The notes: a model not told the origin generated them from the sequence alone. 64,000 nt of DNA from Rhyzopertha dominica (GCA_025024175.1 QCXZ01000001.1:39426942-39490941); one strand, 5' to 3'; shown: positions 46,001-61,000, numbered from the stretch's first letter. Translations and numbers: made by a program.

Positions 46001-49000
46001 GGCACATTGAATTAAACAAAAAAGTATTAAGATACCAATACCCTATCTTCATTTGTTTTTGAGATATTCCGGGTAGAATGATTTGTGTTCATGCTAACAG
46101 TCTACAATAGNTAANTTTTNTATTTAAAATTTTAGAGTAGTGGTTTAAATGGGGNAGTTTCTTAATTTTTTGAGAAGAATTTTACGGTGTTTACAAAAAA
46201 ACAATTGAACGTCAACANTTTAAATAGAACGACCCTATTTTTTCTAGCGCATTCGATTGGGCTACCAGGAATATCTCAAAAACAAATGAAGATAGGGTAT
46301 TGGTATCTTAATACATTTTTGTTTAATTCAATGTGCCCAATCGAATGCGCTGGAAAAAATAGGGTCGTTCTATTTAAAATAACAAACTTGTAGTCAATAA
46401 CTCTGACAGTTGAAGTTCAATTGTTTCTTTGTAAACACCGTAAAATTCTTCTCAAAAAATTAAGAGACATCCCCACTTAATTTATTATTTATATTATTTA
46501 TAGTTTAAATGTATAGACTCAATAAACTTTTTAATTTTCCTTTTTTAACTGCCATACCTACTTTATATCCAGGTTTTATTTTTTTAATTAGTTAACACTG
46601 TGATCTTATAATTTTAACTCTTCTAGCCTTTGAAGTAATTGAAGAAGAAGTGAATGTCCATCCTGAATGGTTTACTGAAGCTCCTGAAGAAATGGATGTA
46701 CTTGTTGCACAAAGACACTTTGAGGAAGCTTTAAGTTTGTTGCAGAAAACTAGAGACTACATCACACAAGTAAAAGGTGACCAACCGGACCATATACTGA
46801 ATGATACTGAAAGAAAGGTAAATATATTATAATATCCTACTTACCTAGTGGTTATCGCACAACAGGCTTGTAATAAATAGTTAATGACTAGGCTTCAGAT
46901 GATTATGCACTTAAAATTTTTAATACTAATATGCACATATGCATCAAACACTACAAAAAAATGCACTTAAATATGCACCAATAATTTTCAAGAAGTTTTT
47001 AGGAGAATAAACAGATTTTTATATTATAGAAATACAAGTTTTTGCGTTTGAACCTTTTAGCATTACTTTGTTGTTAATATAAGTACTTACACTTATTATT
47101 ACACTTAACATTAACATTATGCAACAAATTTTCTAGCATAAATTTTCGTCCACTTTCTGCAAGAATATTTTTGTACTGTGGAAATACACTTTCAACATCA
47201 CAAGATGTTATCAAAACAAATTTAAAATTTATTTTGTCACTGTTACTGAAGGGTTTATTGCTTTCATCCAAAGTTGTTTCATTTTGTGACATTTTACTTA
47301 TATTGGTCAATTGGGTATTTGCTGTGTATTTATATTTCATTAAATTGCATATTAATAGGTAGCATCTGTTGAAGTTACCAATATATATGTTCACATTCAA
47401 GTATTTTGTCAATTTAATTTATCATGGTTGTTGTTGTCAATATAATTTTTCACTTAACTTAAAAATAAAATGTCACATATTCCTAAAGTTTTATTCTAAC
47501 TTATAAAGCAAGTTTGGAAATATAAATCACTTCAAAGTAATACCATCTACATGACAGTTACTTCAACATGGTAGCAGAGCGTGGTTCGTGGTTCCTTTGA
47601 AGAATTTTGTGATTGCTTGTCAAAAGAGTTCTAATTTTCAAGTTGCTTTATATACGACTATTTAAGAAGCTATTGAGTAAAATGGACGCTAGTAAGATCC
47701 AGATTGGTCTTTTGGAAGGCAAGTCAAACTGGTCTACATGGAAATTCAAGTTTAACATCCTTCTGCGTTGTGTCCAGGGAGGAAGTGCGTTGCTTGAAGG
47801 CAAATTAAAATGTCCTTCGCCATTACCTACTGGAAGCACAAAAGAACAGAAAGATATATACGATAAAAATTTAGCTACCTTTACTCAGATAGATAGCAAT
47901 GTGTTACTGTTGCTTACTTTAAATATGTCGCAAGATACTTTACAAAGAGTAATGAGATTTACTACTGCGAGAGAAATGTGGCTAGAGCTTCATAGATTGT
48001 ACGACGGAGCAAGTGAGGAGAAGACTTATGATTTGTGTATGGAGTTTTTCCGTTACAAAAATGAAGATTTTAGTGATATGGCGACACACATTTCAAAGCT
48101 GAAAAACTTGTGGAGTGAGTTGCAGATTGAGATGTCCAAAGATAAAGTTGCTACTGGTAAAAAATGTAATTGCGATTTACCAGATTTGCTTTTAATCTGT
48201 AAGATACTGGGAACTTTACCGGATGAATATTTTTCTTTTAAGTCAAGTTGGTCGTTGATGGTAAAATCAGAAAGAACCATAGATAATTTGACTAGTCAAT
48301 TGTGTGCTTTTGAAAAAGCTTTATTAGAAAAGAAAGAATGTCAACAGGAAATTCTTGCAGTAAATGAAAAGAAATTTGATAAATGTACAAATAGAAAAAA
48401 GAAGTTAGTTTGTAATTATTGTAAGAAACCCGGTCATAAAATGAAACAGTGTTTTAAATGGAAAGCTGATAATAAACCGGAAAAGTCCAGTTCCAAGTCG
48501 AATAATGTTTCACTTTTGGCAATCTCATCATCAGTTCTGCTGGCTACAGTCGATGAAGATAATTGGTACGTAGATAATGGTGCAACTAACCATATTTGCA
48601 ATAGAAAAGATTTATTTAAAACCTACGAAGCATTTCATGACGAGCATGCAGTGACGACAGCTAATGGTGATGTAATTCGAGCTTTAGGAAAAGGAATCGT
48701 AACGGTAAAATCAATTGTTGATGGGAAAACCTATGAATTAGACTTAATTGATGTATGGTACGTTCCTAAAATTAATAAGAATTTGTTCTCTGTCTTATCG
48801 GCCCAAGATCGACATTCAAGTAGCAAGTTTATTTCATATACTGAAGTATGTTACCTGCAAGTAGAAGGACAGATAGTTTTAGTGGGAAATCGAAGTAGGC
48901 ATGGTGGTCTTTTCATATTATCCCTTAAAAATGTTTTATCTGATAACAAACCTGAGGTAAACCATATGGAAAATATAAATTTGTTACAATTATATCACGA

Positions 49001-52000
49001 AAGATTGGGTCATCAAAACAAGAGACATATTAAGAAGATTTTGAAGAAAGAACTTAATATTGAAGTACCACTTGATAGTGAATTATGCGAAGGGTGTGTT
49101 TACGGAAAGGCGCATGTCTTGAAATTTGGTACACGAGAAAGAGCTAAAGTACCAGGAGAGCTGTTACATTCCGACGTATGTGGACCTTTTGAGAAATCTC
49201 AGAGAGGATATCAATACTATGTTCTTTTCAAAGATGATTTTAGTAGATTTCGATATGTTTACTTCATGAAGGAAAAATCAGAAGTAGAAAAGCATTTAAA
49301 AACAGTTTTGGCCGAGATTCAAGTAGATGGACATACAGTTAAAGAGCTTTTGACTGACAATGGAGGAGAATTCCTTAGCCAACAAGTCAAGAAAACTCTA
49401 AACCAGTATGGTATTCGTCATCGACTCACAATGCCTTATTCGCCTCAACAGAATGGNTGTGCAGAACGAGACAATAGAACTATTGTGGAAACTGCTAGAG
49501 CGATAATGCATGCAAGAGATGGATTGCCACAGAGTCNATGGGCTGAAATGATTAATACAGCTGCATACATCTTGAATAGGTCAAGCATTTCAGGTGTAAG
49601 CGATAAATGTCCTTATGAAGTATGGTATGGGAAGAAACCCAAATTGACACATATGAGAGTTATTGGTAGTACATGTTATCCTCACGTTCCAAAGCAAAAT
49701 AGAAGGAAGCTTGATAAAAAAGCTATAAAGGGCATATTGGTGGGATATGATGGAGATGACGGTTATCGTATATGGTGTCAAGACAGAAGGGATGTAATTA
49801 GATCTAGAGACGTGATCTTTAATGAAAAACCATTTTCAGTACCTGAGGTAGTTGTAGATGAAAATTTTACCAAAAGTTTATCTATGACTTCGGAAAATAA
49901 TGTAGATAACAAAGAAAACTTGGATTCTACAAAAAGTCAAGAAGTGGAACAAATGCAAGAAGAAAATGCTGATGAGGATGCAGAAAGCATTGATTCAGAT
50001 TTCTATAGTCCAGAAAATAAACAAGATACTGGAATAACATTACGAGATAGAGCAATTTTAAGAAAACCAGCTAGGTTTGAAGATTTTGCGATGGAGGTTG
50101 CTGTAAATATTCTTGAATTGAAAGAACCAACTACTTATAAGGAAGCCATACAAAGTGGTGACAAAGAGGAATGGATTGCAGCAATGAAAAATGAAATGCA
50201 ATCGCACAAAGAAAACGGAACATGGGTTCTTGAAAAATTGCCACCAGGAAGAAAAGCAATTCCTTGCAAGTGGGTTTATAAGATAAAAACTAATCCAGAT
50301 GGTTCAATTCAAAAATATAAGGCCAGATTAGTCGTCAAAGGTTTTTCGCAAAGAATGGGCGAAGACTATGATCAAACTTTTAGTCCAGTTGCAAAATTAG
50401 CTTCAGTAAGAGCTGTTATAAGTATTGCTGCTAGTGAAAGGATGACACTTACCCAATTTGATGTGTCTACTGCATTTTTGTATGGAACACTTGAAGAAGA
50501 GATCTACATGAGACAACCAGAAGGTTTTGAAGACAAAACAAACAAAGTTTGTCTTCTGAAAAAGAGTTTATATGGTTTGAAGCAGGCTCCTCGCTGTTGG
50601 AATGAAAGAATAGTTAATGTACTTCGAAGAAATAACTTCAAATCAAGTGACGCTGATCCATGTGTTTTCTTAAAGAAACAAAAAGATGGCATGCTAGTTT
50701 TATCATTGTATGTAGACGATGGTCTATTAGCTTCCAACAATGAAAATATGAAAATAGAGTTTTTAGAGTGTCTGCGAAAGGAGTTCAAGATAACTGTGAA
50801 ACCAGCTACTTATTTTCTTGGGTTGGAGATCCAAACAGATTTGAATGGAGTTGTTAAAGTTAGCCAGTTAGCCTATGCAAAGAAACTGCTTGCGAAGGTT
50901 GGTATGAGTGACTGCAAACCTGTTTCAACACCCATTATCAAAGAAACTGAAGAAGAGCAAGTAATTCAAGATGCAAGATTCATTTACAGAGAAATTGTTG
51001 GAGCATTAATGTATTTGATGTCTGGTACTCGTCCAGACTTAGCCTACTCAGTGAGTGTTGTTTCAAGAAAACTTGATAATCCTAGTAACAAGGATTATGT
51101 AAAAATCAAGAGAATATTAAGATACATTAAAGGCACCATTGATTTTGGTATATTTTATAAACCAATCTTCAACAGAGATTATTTAGAATGCTATACAGAT
51201 GCGGACCATGGTGGAGATGAAGAAACTGGGCGTTCAACTTCAGGCGTAGCATGTTTATATGGTGGAGGAATCATATCATGGAGAAGTCAAAGACAGNCTT
51301 CTGTTGCTATCTCAACCACAGAAGCAGAAATTGTTGCAGCTAGTGAAGGTGCAAGGGAACTTGTTTGGTTAAAGAGATTATTCGAACAAATTATTCAACT
51401 AGAAGATATTCCTATTATTATGGTTGACAATGAAGCCGCTATCAAGTTAGCCCAAAACCCTGAATTACACAGACGCACGAAACACATAAGAATTCGCCAT
51501 TTCTTTATCCGAGAGTTGGTTAATGACAATGAAATTAGTATTAAGAAAGTTAATACTAAAAATCAAGTCGCAGATTTGATGACAAAGCCATTATTCAGAC
51601 CAAGATTCCAGATATTAAGAAATTTTATGGGACTGACAAATACATTGAATGGAGGAAGGTGTTGAAGTTACCAATATATATGTTCACATTCAAGTATTTT
51701 GTCAATTTAATTTATCATGGTTGTTGTTGTCAATATAATTTTTCACTTAACTTAAAAATAAAATGTCACATATTCCTAAAGTTTTATTCTAACTTATAAA
51801 GCAAGTTTGGAAATATAAATCACTTCAAAGTAATACCATCTACATGACAGTTACTTCAACAGCATCTAATCCACAAAACAGCTGTGGCAGCTTATAAATT
51901 CGAAAAAATGGATCGTAAGGTGTATTTTTAATATTAAAAATGTGAATATTTAAAGGGACCGCCAAAACGCGAACATATTGGCCGTGACGTCAGGTGTCTT

Positions 52001-55000
52001 GTAAATGGCCGCTTGTTTACATCTGGGGTCAGCGCGTCACGCGTCACCCTCAGCCCATCAATTTATCAGTTTGTTGTTTGCGTTCATTTTGTGACAAGCG
52101 AATTAAAATACACCAAGAAAAAGTGAAATAATTATGAGTTATGACTTCTGAAGGCATGTTCATTGTTATGAAATTTGTGTACAGCAACGAACAGTTCAAC
52201 GCAGCGGAGATTAGGAACAGCATAAGTGAACTTTTTATCAAATTAACGTAGCGTTGATAATTTGATAACATTGGGTTGTAGGAAACATAGTATTTGTAAA
52301 CATAAAATTGTAAGAATCAAAAATGTACCCTAAACTTGACATTTACTTTAGACGTCAGAATAAATATAAATTGCCATTTATTTTCGGGGCTCTTGTGGCC
52401 CGTTTCCGGTACGGCTAACAGTCGAATATATGGGGAACAACGTCGTTCTTTATTATAACATTTCCCACTATCAACTTAAAACGCATTTAATTTTTCAAAT
52501 CCTCTTCAAGCTATAACAAAATGGAAACTGAATGGTAAACACTTATAACCCCAAAAAGAATAATAAAACTTACAGTAAGAATTAAGATGATCTTCACAAC
52601 AGAAAAACAAACGATTTCGGCATATCACGTCTAGGGGTCTTAAACAACTTCTTCATACGTTGATAATCTCGAGGAACGGTTACAAAAATTTTGTTAGCTA
52701 TACTGACTGAAGTTATAACCATGTACAAAACAACACTTGTTTTGTTTTCCATATATAATAGATGCTTGTAAAACTACACAAATCACTTTTTGGTGCGACC
52801 TCTTACACCGTTCTTTCAATAAACACTACACAAACGCTTTTCCAAGACAAGACTGATACTACACCATTAAACAGTATGCTCCTCGGTAATGTTTATATGA
52901 CACTTGACGTCACGAGTTGAATAACCTTGGATAGAAGCGTTTTGGCGGTGACTCCTAAGATTTGAGTTTCAGACCTAAAATTCTCTACCTACAAATACTT
53001 TTTCGTTTTTTTTAACATGGTGTATGATATATATATGTAATTTTCAAAAAAAGTGATAATACCCAATTGTTGATAGCCAATATGTTTTGATAGCATATCA
53101 TCTAGTTTATTGATGAAATCCTTTTTTTCTCCAGTTTTTTTTTTCAATGCTGTCCTGTAAGGTTAAGTCCTTTGGTTCTAGTTTAGAAATTGCACTTGAT
53201 GTATTGCTAAATTACTATGAATAAAAATCAAGTCTTCTCTAATATCTTATTTTCTACAAATATATTGTGCTTCCTCAGTGCTTTAAGTGTTTTCTTCATA
53301 GCAGCATACATTGGTGCAGGTGGAAATGGAATATCCCTTACAATTTTCAGAAACTTTTGCACAAGACTGGGTGCTTTCAGAAAAATTTTCTTCAATAATG
53401 ATATCAACCCATTACCATTTGGGTAGAGATTGAGAACTAAATCAGCTACACAATGTAAAACCTGTGCTAAACAGGTTACATTTATCATATTTTGATGAAG
53501 TCCCTTGATTGCTTTCATACAAAAATCTCAGTTGACCACAATAAACTTAATCATTAAAAAATTAGCAATTGTTGAGTGGATTACTTTGTGCAAGACTTTT
53601 AAAGTTAGTAGATAAGATTTACCTCTTTCTTCCTGAACTCCCAAAATAAGTAACACTGACTGTGTGACTGTGTTACAATTAGTAGGTAACAACTGATACT
53701 AGATACAGATTTCAAAGACCAGGTTATAGTTAATACCGTGTGATCCTATGACAATATAAACCACCTACAGGTTTTCTAAGCAAAGTCGTAAGCAGAAATT
53801 TCCACATACCTTATCATTTACCAATTTATTGTTTGTGGATTAGGTAGTAGGTCTCTATTACCAAATATGTAATTTAGAAATTCCTATAAAGGATATAATG
53901 AGTTCTGTTCTGAGAATGAATTTACTTGTTACCACACTCATCGTGTGGAAAATCTCGAGGATATGCATTTACAGTGCCTTTATAAATGCATAATTAACTG
54001 AAGCCTGTTGTTGTTTGAATTACCATACAGAATATGATAAGCTTTAGAATTACAATGCATGTCTATGCAAAAAAAAATGTGTGTGTTGCTGTAGTACAGT
54101 CTATATTTATACATGAATAGTTTTATTCTGTCCATATTATTTTGTTGTGTGACAAATTTTACATGAAAGTAGTGTCCTCCTGCACTTTCAGAATATTTCT
54201 CGAAATTAGAAATCTAAATAAATGCTATCGAAAATTATTTAATAGTAGATATTTTATTAATTAATATGTTATTAATATGTGTTGTGAAAACTAATAATGG
54301 TGGTATTGATCTAAGATCATCCGTAAAGCGATCAGCATTAGATAGTACTTTTTTAATAGTAGCTCTTATTGTAGATTGAAGCTCGGCATGTAAACCTAAC
54401 AGAAGTCTTAATGAAAGAATTAGAAGTAAATCCAGATAAATCATTGCAAGGTGGTTTACGTGCAGCTAGAAGAGCTGTCAGATTATTAAATCAATTGGGA
54501 AGATCTACTCAGGTATTGCAGTATTGCACATCTAGCTTGAATATTTTTAACATTAATTACTTTTTTAGTGTTGTGAGTTGTTTCTGAAATTATGCAGCTC
54601 CATGTTAAAGACACAGTGTAAACGAGTGAAGCGAGAAGGTTCGACTATAATGTACATTAAACATTTATCAAGTGTGGTTTTTACTAACCTGTGTCTTATG
54701 ACAGAAGAATTTTTACGAGCTTTTCCTGATTATCCCAACTGTGCTTCAGGTAAATAATGAGTGGTTTATGGTATTCATGACTTGATCAATAGCTCTTAAT
54801 ACACAAGGGGCATGGGGGGATGTCCAGTTTGGTATGAAACTGTGCCCCTATGTATGATGGTGGCACGAATGTTTCTTCTGTATAGTATAATATATAAAAC
54901 ATCCAAATCCACTGAAAATAACTTGAGTAGATTTCAATTTTAAAACCTTTAAGATTATGAAGTAACCTTAGAATGTTCTGGTGGTAAAGTAAAGTTATAT

Positions 55001-58000
55001 TGATAAAATACATTTCTAATAATAACATACAGGGTGATTCAGGAGGAAGTGACAATATTTTGGGAAATGGTAGCGTTCACAATTCTGAACAAAAAAAACT
55101 GGTATCAACTTATATCCTAAAGCACTCCGTTTCAGAGATACAACCCTTAGAAGTTGTAATTAAACAACAATTTTTTCTGAAATTTTCTAATTTATCTATA
55201 TATATTTAAATTTGACATTGCAGAAATCATCTTAGCTATAGAAAGGCAGATTTCAGACACATTTTCATTTTCTTACATTCAATGTAGGGTAGAAAACTAA
55301 GAGTAGTTACCCTTTTGTTTTGAATAACTTTTCATCGCTTGGTTTCACGGTTCAGGCCTAATTTTTGAAATCTATCATTCTTCTTGCACAAAAAAGTTAC
55401 TGTTTTTGTATGGCGATAAGATTAACCGTTTTCGAGATAAATATTTTACTGGAACATGTTTAAACAGAAAGGGATATTCGAATCACATCAGCAAGACACA
55501 AACGAAACAAAAATATTACTGTCACAATTAAGTAAAATTTATTAATTATTAACACACGCTGAATATGCCGATATCATATTTGTGTATAGTTTTTGCCAAC
55601 AGAGTTCCTCAGCTGCTTCTAAAGAATATGGAAAGCACTTTTCAGCGTGTGTAAACAGACTAGGCATGATAATTGTAAACCGGAATCTGAAGAAATTTTA
55701 CTTAATTGTGACAGTAATATCTTTTGTTTCATTTATCATAACCTTGCTGATGTGATTCGAATATGCCATTTCTGTTAAAGCTGTTTGAATAAAATGTTGT
55801 TTATCTCGAAAACAGTTAATCTTATCAACATACAAAAAGAGTAACTTTTTTGTGCAAGAAGAACAATAGATTTCAAAAATTAGGTCAGACTGTGAAACCA
55901 CTTAGGGCCGGTATTTCAGTCAAGGTTTAAACCAAAATTGTCAAGATAAACTAGTTTACCAGACGGGCAGCGTATTTCAGTACTCGGTTACGAGTAAAAC
56001 GGGGTTAAATTCCTCAGCAAGTTAAACCAACCATCGGGGAAGGTTAAACCCTGCGCACTCCGTGAAACAAGGACTTCACGTTTATAGAACTAACTGCATT
56101 TTGTTTCGGTTTATTGTGACACCGTTCGGTTTTGTCTTTTACATATATTTCTCTTGTGTGGGAGTACTTTTTATATCATTCATAAAAAACCCTTGGTAAT
56201 AATGAAAAATGACGAGTTTTCGCACTAAAAAATTCGAAACAAAGGAATCGGTTTGGTAAAACTACTTCAAACTAAGATTTATGTAGGTATTACAGAGCAA
56301 GGAGTTAGGGGTTGTTCACAATTAACAAAAAAAATTGGCATTGGTCATTCTGTTGAAAGAATTTAAAGCCCAATCCGATATTTTTCCCAGAACAACCAGC
56401 TGAAAATGATCCCTTTGTAAGTGGTAGTTGTTGTCTTGGCACTTTTCTTTGTTGATGTAGGTAAGCAAGCGAATGTATAACTTGTTCCTAATCCGAAAAT
56501 TTCGAACTGGATGAATATGAGGGTTAACGGCCAACTGCAAGTTCCATACTGTCAGTATCATTTTAGAACCTTAACAGTATTTTATTAGAAATGACGAGTT
56601 TATAGGTCAACGAACAGATACGTAAACATACTATGAGCTTATGAGCATTACGACGCAGGCGCAACCACAACAGTAGCGCCAACCTACGTTAAAACTGTTG
56701 ACTGTTAAACCGATTTTCACTTAACCAGATTTGTGAACTGAAATACGCTCATGGGTATAACTTTTGGTTTAAAAATAAAACCAGTTTATTTTAACCCAAA
56801 GTTTAACCTCTCACTGAAATACCGGGCCTTAGGGATGAAAAGTTATCGAAAAGGAAAGGATAAATACCCTTAAGTTTTCTACCCCTCACTGAATGTAAGA
56901 AAATGAAAATGTGTCTGACATCAGGCCCTTCTATAGCTAAGTTGATTTTCAGAATGTCAGATTTAAATATTTATAGATTGCTTAGATATTTCAGAAAAAT
57001 TGGTTGTTTAATCACAACTTCTAAGGGTTGTATCTCTGAAATGCAGCGCTTTAGGGTATAAGTCGACATGGGTTTTTTGTTCAGAATTGTGAATACTACC
57101 ATTTCCCAAAATATTGTCACATCCTCCGGAATCACCCTGTATTTCGAACCTCTGCTAATAATTAAAAAACACAGAACAAATCAGTGTACCCTACAATTAC
57201 TACTTTTTGTAAAATTGTATATTAAAGGAAGTCAATATAACTGTTGATGCTTTCAGCAGAAAAAAAAACATTGTGCTTAACGCTGACAAAAAAAATCAAT
57301 GTTTCAATTACTTCTGTAATATTTACCAGTTAAGTATCCTCTTTCATTTTCACAAAATGTTGTGTATGTTCAGTGTGACCAATTAAGGTAGGTGATCAGC
57401 CTTACCAGTAATCCTAGGGATTTGAGGAACATTTTGTGGCCAAGAAAAATTGGTAATTATGTATTTTCAAGTTTGTGGAATAACTGCTAGAGTGCACTGC
57501 AGTATCTCTAAATTTCAAAAATTATGTTTGGGTCAATTTTTCTATAATAAAGGTATGCAGTACTGAATATTATAAGGCTCTCTGAACTAACCTTTTATCA
57601 TTTTTGTTCAAAACATTTTTTTAAGAGTAAAGTTTTTATTTATTCCTCTATAAACTGAAATATTAAATGCTTGCAAGTAGTTTGTGTACTGACCACATGT
57701 AGAGGTTTTCTAAATGTTCTACCTTTAATATTTTTGAACAACAAGTTTTTGTTTATACGAAAATCTTTTAACCAGTTTAACTTTCCCTTTAATGACTTGT
57801 GCAGTCTACATAAATGTATTTTCTAACTTAAAAAAAGATGTTTACCTACAGTGTGACCAAATATTTATATTACTGTATGTAACCATATCTTTCTAGCGCC
57901 AATTTATGATTATAAATTACTTGCAGTAAATTTATAAAGTTAGTGATTGTTAAATTAAGTAATTATTCATTACTACAGGTATTATCTTTTGAATAACTCA

Positions 58001-61000
58001 GTATTGATGAAATAATTTCTTACTTAAGGCATAAAATAAATTTTACCATTTTAGCATATATTGTATGGACAAGCAATGAACTTGGTATGTTTACTGCACA
58101 TTTTATTAAGCAAGTGTTTATGCCGCAAAGGTCAATTTCTACTTTGACTGAGTGTGTTTTAATAGCAAGGACACAATGTGAAAGGGTATGTGAATAAAGT
58201 TGGTATTAAACATTGACTTAAACTGTATTTTGGTTTTCAGCTTGGTGCATATGGAATAGATCTATGTTACCAATTTGATGGTGCGTTAAGAACACCCATA
58301 ACGAAAGTGTTCTATGATACTAGAGATAAGTTGTGTGATGCTGTCAAACTGAAAGCTGCAGAAGATAGGTGGATTCCTATGAACTTAAAATCAAAATCGG
58401 CCTTAATGAGGTGTTTGCAGGAATATGCAGAAGTGGGTTTAAAACTGGAAACTTATGTTACAGGTTAGATACTATATGGTTATGATGCAATGACTGACAC
58501 TAGTAATATATTACAAAATATACTTAATTTTTGGTATTTAAAGTCATAAAGTTGTTTTGAGACTTTTACATAACATTTTAATTTTAAAAAGTCACAATCT
58601 TTGAACTGGCGTTGATGCAAAACAGCAGGAATTTTTTGAACTGTCAAATCAATTGTCAAATTCTATAAATGGCACTGGTAAATTATGTCTTTGGTATACA
58701 CTTGCGCTCCAATAAAGAGATGACTTCCTGTAAATAATGTAATTTTTTAATTTACAATTTTAAGTGATTTCAAAAAATATTTTTTTAAACGATTTCGTTT
58801 TATTTTTTGCGTAGTTTTCACTAGAAATTTCAGTTAATTTGAATTTACCGATTATGAGATATTTTTTATCTATTGTAATCTGCTGCCTTTAAGCGATGAG
58901 TAGTAGGTATTCACAGCAAAGTGTGTCAATTTAGGAAACTTCTGTACATTATCTATGACAGTGCCCACTGTCCCTATCAGCTTTATGTGACAGCTGTCAA
59001 CTAGAAGCCGCTAGTTAATATAACACTATACAGATGGTTGAAAGAGAAAACAAATCTGCTGGTTATGGCTGCATATCTGTATAATAATGTAAAAAATTAT
59101 GTACTTGAGTATTCCCCTATTACTAAGCTGACAGTAATTATAAATCTGGTAAATTTACTGTCACACGGTATTACTGAATTATTATTTCCACTCCTAACAT
59201 AAAATATCGTGCAAATTTTATGTTTTGTCTAGTGTAGATTTCTGTATATGTGTTGTTTGCAAAAGTAGGCATTTTATGAAATGCCTAGGCTCTTCGAAAA
59301 TGACTGGGCTAAATGCTAACTGAAGCAATAAGCAGCATGATTTGACGTTGCGCCTGATACATTTAGGCATTTTACCATACATCTAGGAGTTTTACGAAAC
59401 GCATATGCGTGTTTCGGCATACTTTAAAACAGTGCCACTTTCTGTTACCGAAAGATTCTATTAAAGATATAATTGCAAAAGAAGATTTAGGAAAAAGCAA
59501 TTGGCGCACCACATAATGCTATAGATACAAACGACATTCCACTAGAGAAGGAAGAAATCGATGTATCTGATTTTTACTGAAATTAACGACGTGGCACTTT
59601 CTACTGTCACTATAATATGTACCCCAGAAAATGCCGACAGTCAAGTATTAAATCTTGAAGAAGTTGCCATCCTTACGTTTTGCATGTTTTTGAGACATAG
59701 ATATTTTATATTCTGTTTTAAACTTAAGTGTTTCTATTGTATGTTTAAATGGAAACTTATGTAAACGTATTCCTAAATTTTTGTTCGCTTTTGTAAGAAT
59801 GACATTTTGCATTTGTTTAGAAAAATATTTTCTCTTTTTACATATGTATTTTTATTGTGTTTAAATATAGGTAGGTACCTAAACAGATGCCTAAATTTTT
59901 CATTATCAGAATAACGATTTTTTTTTTTTTTGGAAACATGTATTTCCTGTTTTGCATTTACATAATATATTTTCGTGTGTTTAAATAAATACGTCCACAG
60001 ATAAATTTTCGATAAATTGTCAGAATTTTTAAAATGCATGTCTATGCTGTGCTGTCTGCATCTCAACCAACTGCAGATAGATCTATTTCGCTCTCATTAC
60101 AGCTCATCAGTGCAGGTCACTTCCTTTAGGAAGTAGTACCCGTTAAGGCAGCTAGGTGGCTTTGTCATCATGTCAGTGTAATGATGACAGATGGCATTGC
60201 CAGCTAAATTCTTACTTGTTAGAATTATGTTTGAACTCTGTTTATAAAACGCCTGATTAAGGTCGGCTCATTGTAAAACAGTGCTTGAGAGTGACTTTGT
60301 TTTAAAATATGCTGAAATTCGCATACGCTTCTTGTAAAATGCCTAGGCGTATGGTAAAATGCTTAAATGTATCAGGAGCAATGTCAAATCATGCTGCTTA
60401 TTGCTTCATTTTAAATTTATCCCAGTCATTTTCAAAAAGTCTAGGCATTTCATGAAACGCCTGCTTTTGCAATATGTCTACGACATAAGCAATGATTACA
60501 GCCTCCATTAACCAATGGCAGAAACTTTGATAAAGCTGTTGGTTTTATAATGTTCGCCACTAAATATAAGCACCGTCTATCACCCTTAAAATAAAGTCTG
60601 AATGGCTGGCCTTAAAATGCTAAAGACTGCCCTTTATAATAAGCGTCCCTTTTTTCATACATCAATAAATCATAAGCAACTTGATAACTTTTTTCATTGA
60701 ACACTTATTACAGGTACAAGGGTTACAACAGAAATATTATTAATACCAATTAGTTGGATGCAAAATTCTGAACAATGTTAGCTTTATAGTTAAAGTAGAG
60801 CTACACATAATATTTAGTTTTATTTAAATACTTTTATAAATGTTTAAATATATGTAGAAGAAGGTATTTCGAATACAAAATACTTTTGTGTTTAAAATAT
60901 TTTTTAAAATCTAATATTAAATACTTTTAATTTTTTTACGCACTACAAACAAGTTTTTTTAACTAGATATCAAATAACGAAAAACCTTTTAAAATAGACC

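Larger units (their letters stand above)
47367..51861 (+). mobile_element. intact-looking Ty1/copia retrotransposon in Exo84 intron 7
   Basis: A complete element of 4,495 bases: two 202-bp LTRs that look identical by eye, primer site, one long polyprotein frame without stops, and a purine tract. The target duplication GCATC flanks it (47362-47366 and 51862-51866). The LTRs begin TGTTGAAG and end CTTCAACA. All features point to a recent insertion, in the same direction as the host gene. Confidence 0.97.

Noticed and set aside
54235..54444. 69-codon minus-strand frame
   Set aside because: It is antisense to Exo84 exon 8, whose plus-strand reading matches the exocyst family and has correct splice borders.
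56322..56561. 79-codon minus-strand frame inside the Harbinger-type MITE
   Set aside because: Does not resemble a Harbinger transposase or its Myb-like partner; probably chance.
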